A stretch of 64,000 nt of DNA from positions 93,037,248 to 93,101,247 of the forward strand of contig CM061133.1 in the NCBI GenBank assembly GCA_030789695.1, given 5' to 3'. The notes below the pieces were generated by a model. It was not told where the DNA came from. It searched no databases and was given only the letters and a program-made list of their open reading frames with translations. This DNA is from Scilla litardierei (lineage: Eukaryota > Streptophyta > Magnoliopsida > Asparagales > Asparagaceae). The first letter of the stretch is position 1; each line of letters starts with the position of its first letter. This document shows positions 48,270 to 58,690 of this stretch, one piece after another. A program made the position numbers and the translations under genes.

Positions 48270-50014
48270 TTTTACTCTCCCACTTTTGCCCCCCCATATT
48301 TATGCCCATCTGTCTTTTCGGGGCCCTGCTTTGTCTCTGTCGGAGGGAGGGGACTATTTGCGTGTTGCTTTCTAGATTCACCTCTTTTGTTTTTGACTCC
48401 CCCTTGCACATCTCTGCAGTTCATCGATCACATCATTTCGCTAGCACTTTCTGGTCTAGCTTGGGGGACGTCTACTTTGGCGTGCTGTCGTGTTTTGTTT
48501 GTTTTTCTCATTTTTTTTGTGTGGGCTTGTTTTTCATTTTTTGAGTGTCGTGTCGTGTGGTTTTATTTTTATTTTCCTATTGTTTGATTTTGATTTTGAT
48601 CTTTCTTTCTTTTTCAATTTTATCTATGTGTTTTCCTCGTTTTCATTTCTTTTTGTGTCAGTGCGTATTCCCCCCCCATTTTCATTGCCCTCCTGTACTT
48701 ACTCATATTGCATTGAGGGCAATGCAAACTTTAGCTTGGGGGAGTCGCACTGTGTGCGTCGTTTTAGTCCTTCTTTTTCTTTTTCTTGTGTCGCTTTCAT
48801 CCTGTTTTTATTTTTTTTCTTTTCTTCTCTTTTAGCTCTTTCTCCTAGAGATGAATCCTATGATGAATCGCCACAAAGTCACACACACCTAGCATTGCAT
48901 CGATAATCACACTCACTAACACTAGGATTTCGAGTCCTCTTGCATTTCACGCATCGTGGGTCCGCTTAGCTTTTTGTGAGTCGTGTGTCGTGACTAGCAT
49001 TTGGTGTGCTTCTGCCTTGTGATTTTACTTTATATACCTGTCCAGGAATGACCCCTAGATTATCATGCTCCGATTTGAATATGTGGTATTTGTTTCCACT
49101 ATGTGCATGTTATATTTGTATCGTATACTTCAATTCGCATGCGTCGGGATTTCACAACTAAGGACTAGGATAACCCATTTAGCATATGCTCTATTTAGCG
49201 AGAATAGTTTCCTTTGCCCGAGTATTTAGATTTCGACTTCTTTTTTGTTTTACTTGGTGCAAATCCCCTCGTCGTGTACCGTTCTCCCACTTGGGAGAGT
49301 ACACATGTGTATAGCCAAAAATCCAAAAAAAGGAGAAAAGAAAAGAAAAATCCAAAAAGAAAAGAAAAGAAAAATTGTGTATAGCCCAAAAATCAAAAAA
49401 AAAAAATACAAATGCCCAAAACCCAAAAAAATGTCCGTGTGAATATTTTTTCATACTTGCCAAGAATAAAGGGAAGACGAGAATTTGCACCGAGTGTTCT
49501 TCTCCACATCATCTCAACCCCCGTCATTATCGAAAATACATGGCTTAGGAACTTTTTAGCAAGTATCTAGGCTATAGTGGCGTGATTTCCTTAACCCTAG
49601 TTGTGGAGTCCCCGATGCATGATACGCTTCTATTCCCACTATTCTCATGCATGCTTGAACTTATATTCGCCGCTTAATTCAATTCGGATCGATATTTTGG
49701 GTCATATCTTGGATTTGTGTATATCGAGCCTCATAGCACATCGTAGAAAGCATCACCATTTGCTAGCACACGACCACGCTCACTCGCGCTTCACTGCGTG
49801 GACCCACGACACTTATTTGGACTCGCTTTCCTAGGTTTAGTGGTGTGATTTGGCGTTTGCTTGCTTGGTGTGTCGTTTTTGATTTTGGTGGCTCTGATGG
49901 ACGATCTAGGGCTTAGAGTTTTCTTTTTCTTTCTTCCTCTCTATTTTTCCCTTCCGAGCTCCTACTCTCACTCGTCTTCTTCGAGGACGAGGAAGAGTTC
50001 AGCTTGGGGGATTT
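48270..50014 (+). other. G1 3' non-coding tail with three identical polypurine-like tracts
   Basis: The 11-mer AGCTTGGGGGA occurs at 48458-48468, 48733-48743 and 50001-50011. The last, next to the 3' LTR, is the expected plus-strand primer. The second lies just after a hairpin with stem CATTGCCCTC / GAGGGCAATG (48683-48692 with 48715-48724). T-rich (48480-48850) and A-rich (49310-49440) tracts fill the rest. The long hydrophobic frames there come from the T-rich composition. Confidence 0.75.
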
Positions 50015-51573
50015 TGACGTGCGTTTATATTTCATATATTCACGCACGTTTTCTTTTGTGTTTCTCCGTATTTTTCCGCCGTCTCTTACTCGTTTTCGTA
50101 TATTTTCCCGTTTTCTTTCACTTTTCTTTGTTTATCCATGATTACAGGGGTTCGACCACGTAGGGGACGTTTAACGATGATATCCCAAGTCCCCGGAGCA
50201 ACGGAAGAAGTTACGCGTGATCCAGGGGGTCAAACATCGAAGAATTCATCTTTCAGCCCCTCACCCGGTCGGTTGGTCATCTTCAACCGATCGGGTGATG
50301 CACGCGTGCACCACCCGGTCTCTGCCGCAGCTCACAAAGAAGTCACCCGACCGGTTCGCAGACCGGTTCTGCGGGGGGCTGTTCTCTGTTTTTTCGAGCA
50401 GAATTCCAATCGATCGGGTGACTCTCACCCGATCGGTTCATCTGTAGCTGAAGTAGAAGAGCTGAAGACACGGACGTCGAACCGATCGATTCACCCGACT
50501 GCTCCAAGATCCAACCGGTCACTCAAGAACTCACCCGACCGGTTCATGAGATCGGGTGAAAACTCGCCGTTTTCTGCTATTAATCTGTAACGGATCAACC
50601 GATCGGTTGACTTTTCAACCGATCGGTTGATGCGAAAATCTATAAATAGAACCCCTAGGGTTCCAGAAACGAGAGCTGTTCTTTTTTCTACTGTTTTATC
50701 TCCTTGTGACGGCTGTAATTGTTACTCTTTTGTAAGTTTTCAGATCTTTCTAAAATTTTAGTATTGTCTTTATTACTCCATTACTTCCGCATTGCAATTG
50801 TTCGATTATGATTTCAACGGTTAAATTTCATTTAGATCGCTTTTTCATGAATTTTTGTGAGTAGTTCCCAAATCTGGGATTTTGGTGGAAACCCCTTCGG
50901 GGGCTCTTCCCGATGCGTCCATAGGGTTAGGAAATCGATAGGGAGTAGGAATCTAACGGTTACGCGGGGTGTTTCATTGTCATCGGCGGGAAAAAGACCG
51001 CCTTTGACCGTTGGGCCAAGGGGTAATAAACTTGGCGGTTGACTCCCTAGCCATAGCTCACGCCCTTAGCGTAGACGCCGAGTCCTAGCACGCGGGAGCG
51101 GCAGGATGAGACGTTGGGAGATATCGTTGCGGGCTTAGTGCTCCCGGGATCGATCAGTGTTAATGGACACGGGAGTGCCCACTGATCGAATCCGGGAAGT
51201 CCGGTGTATCATCCTGGGCACAGACCGGAATATCGGGCCCATGGGACGCCGGTACCACTTTCAGAGGCAACGTCACACCATTGGACCCTAATCCCGATCG
51301 CTATCCATACCCGTAGACCGTATCGGCGAGAGTCTCTCGTCGGGTCGGAAACCAAAGTCCCGGGTTTTCCTTCTTGTTGTTCATACCCTTTTATTTCCTT
51401 TCGTGACAACCATTCACCGATTCGGGCTAGCTCGCCCCTCAGGGTGATTTAGGTCCTACCTGACCCAAGCACAACCTCGCCTCCCTGAGTTCGATATTCC
51501 CGCACCCTACACTAACCGTGAAACTTGCGGTAAACGACACCGCGACGCCGCGACGCAAGCGGGGCGCCGGTCA
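50015..51573 (+). repeat. 3' LTR of G1 copy b
   Basis: 1559 bp, nearly identical to the 5' LTR and ending at the ACATG duplication. The palindrome cluster is at 50253-50630 and the TATA box at 50641-50648. Confidence 0.95.
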
Positions 51574-53251
51574 ACATGCAAACGCAGAGATGTTTCAAGG
51601 GTTCGGATTACCCAAGTCAACTCCCGACTTGTTCCCGGTAATCCTACGTCCCTACCACCCGGATACCACCGGATACTCAAGTTAGAACCCTAACTTGAGG
51701 TTTCCTTAAAGCCCACTTGTAGCAACCCTACAAGTGCAATCGAATACAATCGATGTCCTTGACTCCCACAACCAGGGAGCAAGCAAAACCACTCTCACAA
51801 CCGAGAGCACAATTCAAATAACGAAAGTTATGAAATATGAAAGCAACACTTACAATCACATATGCCTTGAAGTAGAACTTGAAGGAGAAGTGTGATGTGT
51901 GCTGAAGAACTCTCTTGGATGAGAGGAGAAAGCCATTTCTCTTGACTGCACCAATTGCCTAGAAGATCAATCTTTGGTTCTAGGTTGAAGAGCAAGAGAA
52001 CAAGATTTGGAAATACTTAGGGCGTTGGATTTGGGAGCTTAGATCTTTGGAAATGAAAGCTTGAGAGATTTTGCAATGAATGAGTAACCTTCCAATGAAA
52101 TAGTAGAAGGTCCATTTATAGATTTCTCAAATCCACAAAATAGTTTAGGCAAAAACCCAATTGAAAACCATGAGAAAAATCTCAACGGATATAATCTGAA
52201 CTCGCGACAGTCGACTGTTGAACAATCCACAGTCGACTGATGCACAGTCAGCAAGGGTAGGTGAGAATTCATAACGGTAACTTACCACGTGGTCAGTCGA
52301 CTGATGAAGCAAAGAAGGTCGTCTGAAAAAGCAGCAGGCGACTGTAATTTCTTCGACAGGCGACTGGCTGAGAGAAGAGTAAGTGAGACAAATACTGGAA
52401 ATCTCACAAGATACAGGCCAGACGACTTATTCAAGTAATACATCGACTGTTAATCAGAACAAGCGACTGTAAAACCTTAAATAGACGACTGTCAAAACGA
52501 AGAGAAATTTCCAGAGAGCTGAGTCAAAGAAATTACTTACAGACAAGCGACTGTTGCAGCATAGACAGTCGACTGATCTACTAGACAGTCAACTGTATAT
52601 ACAGCATAAGTCGACTAGCTGTAGAATTCAGATCAAACAGAGTTTGGGCAAGGATAGATATGTGACTGATTTACAATACACAGTCGACTGTCACTAGGAC
52701 AGGCGCCTGTGAATCGTTCAACAGTAGCCTGTGCGAGATAATCAGAGAAGGCCCAAAACTATATTGTAATAGTCTGTGCATAACAGGCGACTGTAGAACA
52801 AAACACGGTTGACTGTTTTTAGGACAGGCGACTATAAACTGTTAAGCAGTCGGCTGTTATAAACAATCCTAGCACAAACAAAAGAGAATTGAATTAGGAT
52901 CAAAGGACAACGGTCTAATGATGTCCAATGACAGAATGTAGATGTGTGTGAGTGCTCCATCAAAGTCCTACTTCTAAGCTACATACTAGAAGAGATAAAT
53001 GAAAAATTACATTGACGAATAATCTCTTCTTTCCATCGTATGAGCTTGAAGTCTTTACGGAGCTTCAATCATCAATCTACGATCATCCAATTTATGTCAT
53101 TTGCCTTCAATGACGTTTGTGAGTCATCCATTGCTAGTTGATCTTCATAATAAGCTTAGGCAATGGATTAACTGCAAAATAGGGGATTAGTCACAAGTAT
53201 TTATGTTTGCTCATCATTAACACCAAGTTGGGAGAAGTCCAATCCTCAACA

Positions 53252-54005
53252 AATAAAAGCTGTTAGTTGATAGTACGCATATAAATGACAAGCAACCTTC
53301 AATGGACCATGATACCGGTCAATGTGCTTGGCTAAGTTTGCTGGACCACCCTAGCTAGTCTAGGGGCCGAGTGGTCCTGGCTTAGTCAATTCCCTGGCCG
53401 TGTCCGCTGGACCGCAAGGATGAGAATCATTATTATGCAACGCTGTCAACTATATCTAGTCAAATACGTTAATAAATCTTTTACAAGATAATTCGTAGCC
53501 CTCTTTGTTTTAGACATTGGAATCTGTAGGATCCGTGTTATAGTTGTTGAGCTACACTCAAGCTGTAACATGACAACCCTTGAGAAACCGATCTCTTCAT
53601 ACCTATGTCTAAGTCTTGACCCAAACATACGCATCGTGAATACACCGAGCGCCGGGGCAAGTCAAGCTAGAAACGAAAACAAGGGTCTGACTAGACTAGT
53701 CGTTGTAATTTGGATGAGCACACTCATGATCACAAACAAATATGGGTAAAAATCAAATAGGGAGTCATATTCGATATGATCGACAAAGAGTTCGTCTACC
53801 TACAGCCGAGTTGAAAGACTTGTTGAGCTACACTCAAGGTCGGGCGACTCAAGGTTGTTGGATTCCTGCTCCCATTTAATATTAATCATGTTTTGGCTTA
53901 AATGATCTTTAAATTAATGGGAGAGTATAATGGGATAAAAACCATTCTAATTATATTTTAAAAATATTTTGAACATATGCTAATTAGGAGTTCTAATCTT
54001 TGCAG
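53252..54005 (+). other. Interval before C2 gag, no gene seen
   Basis: AT-rich sequence with no recognisable protein. It ends in an acceptor-like TTTGCAG directly before the C2 gag start. It may be the leader of C2, continuing from 38591 on the other side of the inverted C1 pair. No PBS was found. Confidence 0.4.
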
Positions 54006-56376
54006 CATGACGAGTAAGATAAATAATATCTGAGATAAGAACTTATTAACTGGTTATAATAAAAATAATGATTGGTCAAAGAAATCTATATCAGAAACGG
54101 AACAAATGAAGGAAGGGCAAGTTTATGCCTTAACTTCTAAAATGCAAAGTGTAGTTCTTTCAGTTAATTCTAATGCATGGGTGTTAGACACCGGTGTAGG
54201 TTCTCACATCTGTAACCAGTTACAAGGAATTACGAATAATTAGAAAACTCGAAAAGAATGAGATAACTCTGCAAGTCGGAAACGCAGCAAATGTTGATGT
54301 TGTAGTCGTAAGAGATCTTAAACACACATTAGCTGGTGGAGCTAACTTGCTTTTGAAGCAATGTTACTACATCCCAAACTTCCTATGCAATATTATATCT
54401 GTCTCGGCTTTGGCTAGAGATGGTTATAATTTTACTATCAGCGGAAATGTCATGAACATTTCTTTTGATGGAAAGTTGCTAGGTTTTGTGACACTCAGTA
54501 ATGGAATATACACTTTAAGCAATAAGGTTGTATTAAACGTTAATACAAGAAAATGTAAGGAATCTAGTTTTAATGAAACCTATCTTTGGCATTGTAGACT
54601 AGGCCATATCGGAGAGAAGAGACTTAACAAGTTACGTAAAGAGGGGCTCTTGGGCCTCTCGAATTATGAGTCATTTGACACTTGCGAGTCTTGCCTCAAA
54701 GGTAAGATGGCCAAAACTCCTTTTGCGAGTCATGGGGAAAGAGTTACCGAACTCTTGGGTCTAGTGCATTCCGATGTATGTGGACCCATGTCTATAACAG
54801 CCAAAGGTGGATTTTCATATTTTGTCATGTTTACTGACGATCACTCAAGGTTTGGACATGTGTTCTTGATGAAACATAAGTCCGAAACCTTTGAGCGGTT
54901 GAAAGAGTACCGTGCCAAAGTCGAAAACCAGACTGGGAAAGGTATTAAAATCCTTTGATCAGAACGAGGAGGATAATACTTAAGCCATGAATTCCTTGCT
55001 TATTTAAAAGAGAATGGAATTCTCTCTCAGGTCACACCTCCTAACACACCTCAACATAACGGTGTATCAGAGAGGAGGAACCGCTCCTTGTTAGACATGG
55101 TGCGGTCCATGATAAGTGAAGCTGAGTTAACCATTTCCCTCTGGGGCTATGCCCTGTAAACTGTTTTATACATCCTAAATAAAGTTCCGTCAAGATATGT
55201 GCATATGACACCATATCAGATATGGACCGGCAAGAAAACTAGCCTTTATCACCATAAGGTATGGGGTTGTCCTGCATATGTCAAAAGGCAAAATCCAGAC
55301 AAACTGGAAGACAGATCTATACTGTGTAAATTTAAGGGTACCCGAGACATTCATTAGGTTATGTCTTTTACCATCCAGAACAACAAAAGATTGTTGTCTC
55401 TAGGCATGCCACTTTTCTGGAAAAGGAATTCCTTGTGAAGGAATCCACTGGAAAGGTAATTGATCTAGATGAATGCTCAGAGGAAGTACTTACACAGGAA
55501 CAAGTATCGGAACCGGTGGGAGAGTCAGAACTTGACATCTCTATACCAGTCAGTAGGAAGTCCAATAGGGTTCCTCGAGTCCCCGAAAGGTACTACCGTT
55601 TCCTCGTAGACGGTAGGATTGAGGATATCATTATATTAGATGATGACACTGTTAGCTTCCACGAAGCCATAAAGAGTATAGACTCCGACAAATGGCTAGA
55701 TGCAATGAAGTCCGAAATAGATTCCATGCACGTGAATAAGGTATGGCCCTTAGAAGACGTGCCCAAGGGAAATATTACCATAGACTGCAAATGGATCTTC
55801 AAGAAGAAGATTGGTGCAAATGGAAAAGTAGAAACGTTCAAGGCTAAGCTGGTAGAAAAATGATATCGTCAGATTTTAGGAATATATTACGACGAAACCT
55901 TCTCACCAGTGGCCATGCATAAATATATTCGGATCGTACTAGCTATTGCTGCCTACTACGACTACGAAATCTGGCAAATGGATGTAAAGACTGCTTTCCT
56001 AAATGGTAATTTAGATGAGCAGATTTATATGACTCAGCCAGATGGCTTCGAAGTCAGTGGGAGTGAAGGAAAAGCGTGTAGGCTGCATAAGTCCATCTAT
56101 GGGCTTAAGCAAGCTTCAAGGAGTTGATACATCCGCTTCAACAAAACTGTCAAAGAGTTTGGTTTTGTAAGAAACGAGGATGATCCATGCATCTACAAAA
56201 AAACCAGTAATGTTAATAATCCTTTAGTTATCTCGTTCTATATGTAGATGACATTCTGATAATAGGCAACAACATAAAGATGGTAAAGTCTGTTAAAGGA
56301 TGGCTGTCAACCAATTTCTCCATGAAAGACTTGGGAGAAGCATCCTACATACTAGGTGTGAAGATCCACATATCAA
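54006..56376 (+). pseudogene. pol: Decayed Ty1/copia element C2: gag start, protease, integrase, RT
   Basis: Gag begins near 54009 (MTSKINNI) but is cut after about 25 codons, and the protease motif WVLDTGVGSHIC follows at 54178, so most of Gag is deleted. After a frameshift the integrase region reads to 54958 (LWHCRLGHIG, HSDVCGPM). Then come several stops, and the RSDRGG-type aspartate position reads SERGG. RT begins near 55790 (CKWIFKKKIG), continues with QMDVKTAFLNG (55976) and reaches YVDDI at 56241-56255. The reading breaks off after YILGVKI near 56365. RNase H and the 3' LTR are absent. It is a copia lineage different from C1 and clearly old, with at least four frameshifts and numerous stops. 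Confidence 0.87.
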
Positions 56377-56433
56377 ATCATTCACACATGTTTGTTATCA
56401 TCAAACACGAAGTCATCGATCGTTGTATCCAAC
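56377..56433 (-). repeat. Short LTR-start-like fragment
   Basis: Read on the minus strand it resembles the LTR start scrap ending at 4178 (GTTTGATGATAACAAAC and nearby words). It lies between the broken C2 RT and the G2-type LTR remnant and marks a rearrangement junction. Confidence 0.35.
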
Positions 56434-56677
56434 TACACGTTGTATCCAATACAATATAGATATCAATAGTTCCTCACTGTGATTCGATACCTGCTCACCA
56501 CTTAACCGTGTGCTTGAGGTAAAACTACATTGTTTTAGAAGCACATCCCGACGCGATCAAGTTTTCAGCGCCATTGCCGGGGAGGTGACGGTATTCTATA
56601 CTTTTACTTAGATATTCTTTTCTATTTTATTCCTCTATTTGTGCTGATGCTTCTTTGCAGATTCTCTTTCTCTGTGC

Positions 56678-58690
56678 ATGAACACACGATCAAGGGCTAC
56701 CTACGGAACTATATTATTTGATCCCGAGATCGAGCGCACCGCAAGGAAACTAAGAGCAGAGAAGAAGCACATTCAAGTGGGAGATAAATGGTGGTGAAAA
56801 ATACTCAACCGAAAAATGTCAGGTAAATTTCCATCTGAGATAGATTCACTCCGAACAACTCTGCCACCTTGTCTATTCTTATGCTAGAGTTTTCGCCTGA
56901 CAAGAACTTCAAGCTAAAGACTGAATTAGTTGTGCTGATGCAACAGGATCCCTTCCATGGGAATTCGCATGAGAATCTGCATTACCACATATAAATGTTC
57001 TTGGTGAAGTGCGCCACTTTTCAGATTCCTTACGTACCAGAGGACACCATCCACCTGTGCCTTTTTCCCTTCACCCTTAAAAGATAAATCACAGTATTTG
57101 TTGAGGACGCAACCGAATGGTGCATTCATCAATTGGGACGACCTTGCAACTGCCTTAGTCAAGAAATTCTATCCTCCCTCAAAGACCGTCAGAATTCGAA
57201 ATTCTTTGATGTCTTTCTGGGAAGGACCCCATGAATCTTTGTATGAGGCGTGTGAGCGCTTCAAAGATCTTCAACATAAATGCCCCCACCGCAGCATCGA
57301 CGACTAGGAGTTAGTGCATAGCTTCTACAATGGGTTGAAATCAGATACAAGGATGATCATTGATGCCACCGCTAATATGGCGATATTATCAAAGACTCCC
57401 AAGGAGGCCACAACATTACTTGAGGAGATGGTCTCTAACAATCAGCAGTAGGCTGATAAGAGAGGCCAACCATCGTCATCTTTGAAGCCAGCAAGTATGT
57501 ATGAAGCCAAAGCAGTGGCAGACATGGCGGGAAAATTTGACTCTCTATCTAGAGTGGTAGAGAGACTTGAGAGGAAACTGACTGAGCCATCTAGTGCACC
57601 AGATACATCGACATCAGTTGGGCCTACAAATAACTAGTAAGGCCAAGTCATGTATGTGGGAGGGGATGCACATGAGGAACCTGTGGAGCAGTTTCATATG
57701 TTTCCGATTACAAGGCAAGTGGAACAAATAATGGGTCTGGGGTGAATCCGGCTTGGAAGACTCACCCCGGATTTTCATATGCAAACAATAATGGAGCCTT
57801 AAACCCTCCCCAGTAACAACAAAAACAACAACAACAACAAGCTCGTCCACCACCTCAGCAGCAATCCTACCAACCAAGGCCACCATAGCAACAATTTCAG
57901 CAGAGGCAAAAAGCATGGCCTTATAGACCGCCGGATACAATCAAAGTTGGAGGCCACCAAACCCATCGCCGGCACCACAAAGATCCGAATATGAAACAAG
58001 AGTTGATGAATTTATGGCCGAGCAAAAGAAGATAAATGCTAAACTATCGACGTGACAAGATAGCATCAACATCATAGTGGCACAACTTGCAGAGCAAATC
58101 CCATTGCTTAACAAGGCCCAAAACCAATTTCCGACTCAACTGGAGGCAAATTCAAGGAGAAACACCGGGCACACCAATGCAGTAGTGGCGGTGACTACTA
58201 GAGGTGGGAAGGACACTACCCCCGTCATGATTCAAAAACGAAGCCTAAACCATGATGCTCCAGTTGAGAAAGAGGGAAACAATGAGGAAGAAAGGCTCAT
58301 GGCAACACTAAATGAAGAGGAAAAATCTAAAGTTGACGAGCCCCAGAAGGAGAAAGTGTATGTGCCACTGGTAACATTCCCACAACAGTTGCCAAAGGCA
58401 AAATTGGAGAAGAAATTCGCTCGATTTTTGGAGTACTTGAGAGATATAAGCCTGAACATCCGGTGGGGATCCCTAAAATGTGCTGCTACAAATTCCAGGA
58501 GGACTTTGCGTGCCTTGTGACTTCGTCATCGTGGACGTGAAGGAAAGTGGAGACACATCTCTTATTTTGGGGCGTCCCTTCTTAGCAACCACCAGAGTCA
58601 TCGTGGATGTGAGAGAAGGAACATTGTCACTCAATATTGGAAATATTAAGGTTGAATTCCATCTCCCACGTACCATGAAGAATAGATCCT
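56678..58690 (+). pseudogene. gag-pro: gag-protease remnant of G2 copy b
   Basis: The frame starts at ATG 56678 (MNTRSRATYGTILFDPEIER) and is soon lost to stops. Gag blocks are recognisable at 56890-57440 (LVVLMQQDPFHGNSHEN, LYEACERFKDLQHKCPH) in two frames. The Q-rich linker spans 57480-58080 with several stops. The reading 58077-58460 matches the region before the protease. There a deletion removes the protease active site: the sequence goes from RDISLNI directly to a part that in G2 lies after it (QIPGGLCVPCDF, 58485). LILGRPFLATTRVIVDV follows at about 58560. The product is non-functional. Confidence 0.85.

Larger units (their letters stand above)
42447..51573 (+). mobile_element. Athila-like element G1 (copy b), complete, 9.1 kb, non-autonomous
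   Basis: LTRs at 42447-44003 and 50015-51573 bound the element, and ACATG is duplicated on both sides (42442-42446 and 51574-51578). The insertion site is the LTR of an older C1 copy, and homologous C1 LTRs show the uninterrupted site. Inside are the PBS, gag-protease with four in-frame stops, a palindrome/TATA module, a small ORF and three polypurine-like tracts. No RT, RNase H or integrase is present. I counted about 30 differences between the LTRs (near 2%), mostly transitions, so it is a fairly recent insertion. Confidence 0.95.
42308..53251 (-). repeat. LTR of the right C1 arm, split by the G1 insertion
   Basis: The LTR parts are 42308-42446 and 51574-53251. Joined across the insertion and its ACATG duplication they form one C1 LTR of the usual length. 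The CAG-N-CG-N-CTG cluster is at about 52203-52860, and the reverse TATA box is at 52114-52120. The LTR ends CTCAACA at 53251, and the flanking aataa does not match the left side of the inverted pair. Confidence 0.9.

Noticed and set aside
48302..48906. Hydrophobic membrane-protein-like ORFs
   Set aside because: The region is T-rich low complexity in the G1 tail; several overlapping frames look hydrophobic for the same reason.
38592..53251. A fold-back DNA transposon
   Set aside because: The arm ends are complete C1 LTR ends with PBS and gag inside, so the inverted repeat is made of retrotransposons.
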